DNA from: Hysterangium stoloniferum
Taxonomy: Eukaryota; Basidiomycota; Agaricomycetes; Hysterangiales; Hysterangiaceae
Length of the DNA stretch: 64,000 nucleotides
Assembly: GCA_015178975.1 (NCBI GenBank)
Contig: WHVD01000249.1
Span: forward strand, 1-64,000
Direction of reading: 5' to 3'
Part shown: piece by piece, positions 58,022 to 64,000 of the stretch
Position numbering within the stretch: position 1 is the stretch's first letter
Layout: the number at the start of each line of letters is the position of its first letter
Translations under genes and position numbers: made by a program
The notes under the pieces: model-generated
Database searches by the model: none
Told to the model about the DNA's origin: nothing
What the model saw: only the letters and a program-made list of their open reading frames with translations

Positions 58022-59472
58022 ATGACTACTGGCAAGAACCAAACGTCGAGACCTTCGATGACCCCGAGTAATTCAAAACCTTGTCAAAGACCTGCAAGTC
58101 TGGAACCACCCTGTAACGTCACCATGAGGAAGTCTTTGTTGACTTTTCAAAAACCAGTTCTTCTTGGGAGTCCTCCCGGAGCAGCAGCTGGACCGTCAAT
58201 GGAAGCCCCCCCAAGTCCACGAGAAGAACGTCCGCCGACTGAGCAGTCAAACATTCCAGGAGCTAATGTCGAGACTACCCATGCTCCCGAACCCGTTCTC
58301 TCATTCCTGCCTAGACAGGTCATCCTTAAGCAATTCTTCGGGGGTCATATGATTTTCGCTCAACCCATCGACTTACATTGGGACGTGTACTACGCCGATC
58401 AAATCCCTGCAGATCAGGTTACTCCCTTCGTGGAGGAGTATAATTCGGATTACCCTCTTCTACCGGCGACTGTAGCAGTCTGGTTAGGTCGTTATCAGGC
58501 CATTTTATTGGTGCAAGATCTATTCATGTGACCTGGAACCCTTGAGGACTTGACCCGCTTGATTCCTGAATGGTTGAGTGAGGTTACTTCTGTTATGGAA
58601 GAAGGAAGGACGATTCTTAAGCAAGAAGTGTTCTCTTCATTTGTAGAAGTGCTCCACACACACGATGATGTGTTGCAAATCCTTCACGTCCTGCTCGGTG
58701 GGGATCACATCGTCCCCAAAGTTGACTACCAGTATATATACATCCAGAGGTTGGAGGAGTCTCTTAACAGGATCACTCGGAATTCTTCGTTTGCATATTT
58801 TACTTTAAGGGGTCAGTTAAGGCAAAACCAGAGGAGGCTTGATAAGATGGTTTTGGAAGTGCTCTACCCTTACGGTGATTCCATCCAGGTACCCGATTCG
58901 CCCATCTCCACAACCAGTTCGTTTGTTCATACCCTGAATGGGTCTCCCGACACTCGTTTCCTTTGTTCGCTCAATCGTCCCATTATTTTGCAAGACTTCC
59001 CGTCGGATATGAGGACACAAGTTGCAGAACGTCTTCAGGAAAAGGGAATGGAAATCTGCACTCCCCTCTATCAACCTCAACCTCGTCGACCTTTGAATAT
59101 GGCCAAAATCGAGAGAGGCATCGCAACGGAACCTAGCCCTACCCCCCATCAGGGAATTCACCGTTCTTGCGTCATGTTCGAATGAATTCCGAGTAATCCT
59201 AATGTCAGTGATCAACAAGCTGCGACTAGGAATCGATCAGTTGCCAACAGGGGTCGACCGTCTTTCTCTACTGCATTCACTGAGGGTATAGCTGGTCAAG
59301 TTGCTGGTCGAGGATCGCTGAATCCAGTTGATCCCCGCCATTCCCTGCTGATCTCCTCGAACCCCTTTCTGCCAGCAGGAGGACCCCCTAGTAATTCATC
59401 TGGGAGTTCTAGTGCCTCAAGCTATGGAGGGAATTTGGGACGTGGGGGGCATTATGGTAGAGTACCTAACTG

Positions 59473-59829
59473 TGAAGTGTGGTGGAAGTTCTGACTGTTC
59501 TATATACGAAGAAATGAGTAGAAAGGAAGGATATTGACCTATTCGGTGCAATATAAGAGAAAGTGAGAGAAAGAGCACAAGATGACGAAGGAGTCAACGA
59601 GTGCGATGGTTCGAGTGGAGGCCTCGACTGTTATAGTTCGAGGCCAGAAGTATTCAGTAGTTCAGATAATGCTACCTATGTGGTAGCTGACACGTTACCC
59701 TGATCACCACTCATAGTAGACCTAGTTTGTGTCTTACGAGTGGTGGTTCTTGGGTAAAAGTGTGTCTGAGTTCTAATTGGTGCTGAGTGCACCCACAAGT
59801 ATACACAATGCTTCGAACTAATGAAATAT
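59473..59829 (-). mobile_element. Truncated 3' LTR of GypX-4
   Basis: It begins TGTGAAGTGTGG and follows the F-type LTR to aatgaaatatg, then stops. The last 117 or so bases present in 63277-63750, including the A/T-rich part and CTCCTCACA, are missing. The deletion removes the start of U3 on the element strand. Confidence 0.85.
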
Positions 59830-60600
59830 GCCTAACGAAAACACACGAACTGAAATCGAACATTGGGTCACATAGTTCTGTCCAGACGTATCTGATAAAA
59901 GTAAAGGGAAGGGGGTGGAGGGGAAAGAGTCCCTGTCTGTTGGCGAGATGTTGTCAGGGCATGGTGTTGCACAACCAGAGGGCTACAGGCACGTCGACAT
60001 GTGTGAGAAGCACACTCATGAATTTGACTGCGAGTGATGAGCACATTGACATGACTCGCAAATTCCACTGGAAGTCTGTGTTCATCAGCAAAGTTGTTGA
60101 GGTGCGGTGTTGCATGGCCAGTGAGCTTAGAGTGTACCACCGTCGTTGTTGCATCGTCACGGACGTCGCACACCTTCCTGACACTCGTACTACGACGTCA
60201 ACCTGGACCGCCGCCGCGCCTCGTTGAAAGGCGTGTGCTGCACTGAACCCAAACCCGAACTTGTCGAACAATGCTGCATATGATGGATGGGTAACCGGGC
60301 ATTCGTGACGAGTTCCGTGTACCCAGGAGGGGAAAGAGCCCGTGTCCATTGGTGAAATACTGTCAGGGCATGGTGTTGTGTGGCCAGAGGGCTACAGGTG
60401 CGTCAACGGGTGTGAGAAGGATGCTCGTGAATTTGACCATGAGAGATGAGTGCATCAACGCAACTCGCAAATTCAACCGCAAACGACGAGCGTGTTGGCG
60501 TGGCTCATGAACTCCATTAGAAGTCAGCATCCATTGGTGAGGTCATTGAGGCATGGTGTTGTGCAGCCCGTGAGCTACGAGCACATCGATGTAGTATATC
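59830..60600. repeat. Long diverged tandem repeats in the GypX-4 interior
   Basis: The phrase gtcagggcatggtgttg with a following agagggctacagg phrase starts near 59950 and 60362, and a shorter copy is near 60540. Units are about 400 and 180 bases with a shared order (ggcatggtgttg, gtgagc or agggctacagg, cacg). Frames on both strands here are weak and I call no gene. Confidence 0.6.
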
Positions 60601-61600
60601 TTCAAGCTGTGCCCCCACACTGCATTTGCGCACCCGTGTAGCACAAGTTGCGCACTCATGTAGCCCAGTTGCACAGTCGTACCGTTGCACAGTCGTACCG
60701 TTGCACAGTCGCACCATCATGCAGTCGCACCGTCATACAGTCACGCCGTCGCGCACCCGTGCAGTGCAGTCGTGCGGTCGTGAACTCTTGTGGTGCAGTC
60801 ACACAGTCGTACCATCATGCAGTCACACCGTCGCGCTGTTGCACAGTCGCACAGTCGCACCGTGTGCTCGTGCACTTGCATGGCATGTGTGCACTCCTGT
60901 GCAATGCACTTGCGCACTCGTGCAGCATGTTTGCACACCCGTGCAGCGCACTTGTGCACTTGTGCACTCGTGCGGCATGCTTGCACACCCGCGCAACGCA
61001 CTTGTGCACTCATACGGCATGCTTGCACACCCACGCAGTGCACTTGCGCAACCTTGCACATCCACACACCGCACGCACGCACCACGTCCACGTGCCTCCA
61101 CACGCCGCGCGCGCACACCACATCCATGCGCCTCCACATACCGCGTGCACCACATCCACGCACCTCCATACACCGCACGCACATCACATCCACACGCATC
61201 CACACGCATCCACATGCCGTGTGCATGCACCATGTCCATGCGCCGCCACACACTGCGCGCACCAACCACGTCCATGCACCTCCACACACCGTGCGCACCA
61301 ACCACGTCCATGCGCCTCCACACACCGCGCGCACCATGTCCACACAGCGCATGTGCGCACTCGCATCGTGCACTTGTGCACTCGCGCTCCTGTGCAGCCC
61401 ACTCATCACAGACGTATTGGCACGCTCGCGCAGCGCAGTTGCGCACCCGCGTGACGTGTTAGCACGTTTGTGCAGCGTAGTTGCGCATCTGCGCGACGTG
61501 TTGAAGCGTTTGCGCACCCATGCGACGTGTTCGCACGCCCACGCAGCATGCTCGTGTACTGTGTGATGTGTTCACACACCCACACAGCATGTTTGTACGC
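60600..61600. repeat. GC-rich purine-pyrimidine repeat tract, open in several frames
   Basis: The tract is built of short units such as cgcacttgtgcactcgtgc and ccacatccacgcacctcc, with local periods of about 43-50 and 32 bases. Bases alternate purine and pyrimidine over long stretches (gcgcgcacaca). Open frames of 200-280 codons exist in at least five frames across the same bases, all rich in His, Thr, Arg, Cys and Ala. That is expected from a stop-poor repeat and does not show a gene. Confidence 0.75.
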
Positions 61601-61606
61601 CTGTGC

Positions 61607-61815
61607 AGCTATGTGCTCATGCACTGCACCCAGCTCTCGACTGTTTCATCGGCGAGACTGGTGACATAGTTTTTTGCATGCTGCCACACCCATATCCATG
61701 TGCTGCACCCATACTCCTGCACACTCGTGCCTATGTGCTCACGCACTGCACCCCGCTCTCGACTGTTCCATTGGCGAGACTGGTGACGAAGTCGTTTGCA
61801 TGCTCTTGCTGACAA
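61607..61815. repeat. Direct repeat of about 85 bases
   Basis: Two copies, at about 61612-61690 and 61740-61810, share cactgcaccc.gctctcgactgtt, then ttggcgagactggtgac and gtttgcatgct. They lie just after the GC-rich tract and may be part of the same captured region. Confidence 0.75.
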
Positions 61816-62051
61816 TAGGTGATGATCCCATATGTGCCTTCTCCTATACCCCCTATACTGCCCCCCTGTTGCGACATTGTTGTTCCAGAACAATCTCACA
61901 ACATCATGATTGTCCCCCATACGACATAAATTTTGAGGGAGTGTCCCGGGTCAAATGGAAATGTATCTGTCCTCGGCTTGGTCTGTCGAGGGGTATCCAG
62001 TGCGGTGCATCTGTGGTCATCTTCCATTTGTAGAAACTTCACCAGCAACCT

Positions 62052-63155
62052 CTATGCTGGGATTAGGGGTGTATGTCGATGAATTCCCAGTGGTGTCTCC
62101 ATGGGAAGACTTTTGTTGAGCTCTATGAGATAGGATAGCTTTACCATTGGTGAGTCCTGTTCCGAGCCTTTTCTATTGTCAGAACCATCGTCTGATTTCT
62201 GCCCCCCAGTTTCCAACCCTTTACCACAGTCCCAATCATTCAAGCTATCGGACGACTTATTGGAGGGTCCACTCGGTGGAGTAAATGGGATAGGATGGAT
62301 AGGTGATGGATGGCGAGATTCGTCAGGACACTGCGAATCTCGACCTGAGAATGATGGGGAACTGGAGACGACTTTGACTGTGATCTTTTCCATAGACACA
62401 TTCAAGGAAGACAACTGTCCTTTTTTGTCAGTTGATCTGGCATGGATCCCAGGACATTCTTCGTGAACGGGGCTAGAGCTGGAGAATGAAGATTTTTGTT
62501 CTGGCTCATCAAATCCACTGAGCAATTCCGCCATCATCTTGTTACATCTCTCCAGGTTATGCATCAATTTCGACCTGAGAGTAAAGTAGGCGAAACACAC
62601 ATTCGAGGGTTTACCGTATATGGATTCCTTCAATGTTTGAATGTATATGAAATCCATATCAACCCTTGGCACGATGTGGTCCCCTCCAAGCAATACATGC
62701 ATAATCTGTAGCAAATCATCATGCACACAAAGTAAATCGGAGAGCAGAATGAACAGTTCCATCTTGATACCCGCTATTCCCTTTTCTCGGAAGAATGTCA
62801 CTTCGTTTGTCCACTTTGGGATCAACTTTGTTACCTCGTTGATAGTTCCAGGCCAAGTGAATAAATTGTGTGCTGATATGATGCCATGATACTGACCTAG
62901 CCAAACTGCTACTGTTGCAGGCATAGATGGGTATTTAGTCCTGTAATCCTTCGTGGCAGCAATGACCTTATCTCTCAAAGCTCGAGGAGCGTAGTAAGAG
63001 CCCCACTTCACATTGACAGGCTCCGAATAAAGTAGTTGGCCATGTTGCTCGAGCATAACTTGTCTCGGCAGGAAGACCAGGGTATCCTTCATGAAGATGC
63101 GAGCATTTTGCCTTTCCAAGGGACTCGACTGCTCAAAGTTCGAGTTACCTTCCAT
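62052..63155 (-). CDS. gag: Gag of GypX-4 (367 aa)
   Basis: This is one open frame from ATG 63155 to the stop at 62052. It shares with GypX-1 to -3 the blocks FLPRQVML, VAVWLGQYHG, LLQIMHVLLGGDHIVP and CFAYFTLRSKL. The codon that is TGA in the other three copies is TGG here (FTWPGT). The C-terminal half is Ser/Pro-rich and there is no capsid-like second half or zinc knuckle, so it is shorter than the GypX-1 gag. It could form a particle only with help from a complete Gag. The open frame suggests recent selection or recent mobility. Confidence 0.8.
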   Translation of the reverse strand: MEGNSNFEQSSPLERQNARIFMKDTLVFLPRQVMLEQHGQLLYSEPVNVKWGSYYAPRALRDKVIAATKDYRTKYPSMPATVAVWLGQYHGIISAHNLFTWPGTINEVTKLIPKWTNEVTFFREKGIAGIKMELFILLSDLLCVHDDLLQIMHVLLGGDHIVPRVDMDFIYIQTLKESIYGKPSNVCFAYFTLRSKLMHNLERCNKMMAELLSGFDEPEQKSSFSSSSPVHEECPGIHARSTDKKGQLSSLNVSMEKITVKVVSSSPSFSGRDSQCPDESRHPSPIHPIPFTPPSGPSNKSSDSLNDWDCGKGLETGGQKSDDGSDNRKGSEQDSPMVKLSYLIELNKSLPMETPLGIHRHTPLIPA

Positions 63156-63163
63156 TTGACCAG

Positions 63164-63276
63164 ATTCGCAATGCTCAGCGTGTGAGGAGTTCTAGATAGC
63201 TTTTTGTATTTAGAATTTGATAGTTGAATAAAATGTTTTCTTTGTAGGGAAAGTACGGTCCGGCCCGGATCACCAC
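63164..63276 (-). promoter_or_regulatory. Leader and primer-binding site of GypX-4
   Basis: The minus strand after the LTR reads G then TGGTGATCCGGGCC, as in other copies. The leader to the gag ATG is about 120 bases. Confidence 0.7.
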
Positions 63277-63750
63277 TGTGAAGAGTGGCAGAAGTTCTGA
63301 CCATTCTATATACGAAGAAATGAGTAGAAAGGAAGGATATTGACCTATTTGGTGCAATATAAGAGAAAGTGAGAGAAAGAGCACAAGATGACGAAGGAGT
63401 CAACGAGTGCGATGGTTCGAGTGGAGGCCTCGACTGTTATAGTTCAAGGCCAGAAGTATTCAGTAGTTCAGATAATGCTACCTATGTGGTAGCTGACACG
63501 TTACCCTGATCACCGCTCGTAGTAGACCTAGTTTGTGTCTTACGAGTGGTGGTGCTTGGGTAAAAGTGTGTCTGAGTTCTAATTGGTGCTGAGTGCACCC
63601 ACAAGTATACACAATGCTTCGAACTAATGAAATATGCAATATTCGAAGAATATGAAAGATAGAAAAATATGAATAGAATATGTAAAATATAAATAAAATA
63701 AAAGGAGTGTTTTACCACAATGAAACTGTGGTAAAAGCATACTCCTCACA
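63277..63750 (-). mobile_element. 5' LTR of GypX-4, subfamily F (474 bp)
   Basis: It begins TGTGAAGAGTGGCAG and ends ATACTCCTCACA. It is followed by the TSD CTAAC. Its length equals that of 37930-38403 and 56521-56993. Confidence 0.93.
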
Positions 63751-64000
63751 CTAACTCTCCCTTTCAAACTCCGATGCAGCCTCGAGCCAGTGCGCCTATC
63801 GATGACTTACCTAAGGATAAAAGGATCGCTCTTAACACCAACGACATCAAGATAAAATGGTCAGACCTTCCCAAATACGATGGAACTCAGTCCAAGGCAT
63901 TGGATTACATCATGGATATTATGAGTCTCTCGGAGATCTCAGACTCCATGAGTACATTGTTGGGAGTCACTCTGCCAAGACGACTTACCGGCAATGCCAA

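Larger units (their letters stand above)
59473..63750 (-). mobile_element. GypX-4: gag-only, non-autonomous LTR element
   Basis: F-type LTRs lie at both ends in the same orientation. A perfect TSD CTAAC lies at 59468-59472 and 63751-63755. Minus-strand order is 5' LTR (63277-63750), primer site, gag (63155-62052), a repeat-rich interior and a truncated 3' LTR (59473-59829). No protease, RT or integrase is visible in 4.3 kb. It would depend on proteins from a relative. The F-type LTRs elsewhere in the window show this subfamily has moved repeatedly. Confidence 0.85.
57314..64000 (+). mobile_element. GypX-3: plus-strand GypX copy, 5' part, with nested GypX-4
   Basis: The 5' LTR (57314-57942) is followed by a primer site and gag, which continues after the GypX-4 insertion to the right window edge. 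The left flank is CATAG; the right end lies outside. It is inserted in the Cys-cluster gene. Confidence 0.88.
58022..64000 (+). pseudogene. gag: Gag of GypX-3, broken, running off the right edge
   Basis: Coding blocks are 58022-58531 (MTTGKNQT to VQDLFM), 58550-59185 and continuing text to 59472, then 63756-64000 after GypX-4 (PRASAPIDDLPKDK; KWSDLPKYDG). TGA at 58529-58531 is at the same codon as in GypX-1 and GypX-2. Another TGA at 59183-59185 replaces an Arg present in GypX-1 (FERIP), which fits CGA-to-TGA. The capsid and knuckle continue beyond the window. Confidence 0.88.

Noticed and set aside
60626-61566. Open frames of 200-280 codons on both strands
   Set aside because: They overlap in five frames over one repeat tract and share its biased composition. 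Absence of stops is a property of the repeat.

Overview
The window looks like a transposon-dense stretch of a filamentous basidiomycete, probably an Agaricomycete. The evidence is GT-AG introns of 44-59 nt, Ty3/Gypsy elements with C-terminal chromodomains, a Tc1/mariner-pogo type DDE element, a hAT element and one host gene with EF-hand and ZZ-type motifs. I see no bacterial features, rRNA, tRNA or CRISPR. I cannot name the species.

Left block (1-36748): nested insertions five layers deep, each dated by target-site duplications (TSDs) read from the sequence. The outermost layer is a minus-strand Gypsy element, called GypX-2 here, which runs off the left edge. A second copy, GypX-1 (366-31492), is inserted in its protease region with TSD GTCAT. 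The gag start region of GypX-1 is split by a pogo-like DNA transposon (12743-30736, TA duplication). The pogo element is split by a Gypsy element of another family (15502-30329, TSD CATAG). That element carries a head-to-head composite of a third family (19332-27568) with the only uninterrupted gag and pol in the window, and its 3' LTR holds a solo LTR (TSD CTTTG). GypX-1 carries a long ORF3 between its chromodomain and its 3' LTR.

Middle block (36749-57313): solo LTRs of the GypX group, a degenerate hAT transposon that has received several of them, and one apparently intact host gene (41581-46313; 14 exons, about 1352 aa). The segment 38404-56520 is inverted relative to its flanks. It is bordered by two 474-bp LTRs whose TSDs are exchanged, and the inversion separates the two halves of a Cys-cluster gene.

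Right block (57314-64000): a plus-strand GypX copy (GypX-3) leaves the window on the right. It is interrupted by a short GypX relative (59473-63750, TSD CTAAC) with LTRs, primer site and gag but no visible pol, whose interior holds a GC-rich repeat tract.

Most transposon genes are broken by stops that fit C-to-T change at CG sites. The likely active or recently active parts are the third-family gag and pol and the host EF-hand/ZZ gene.
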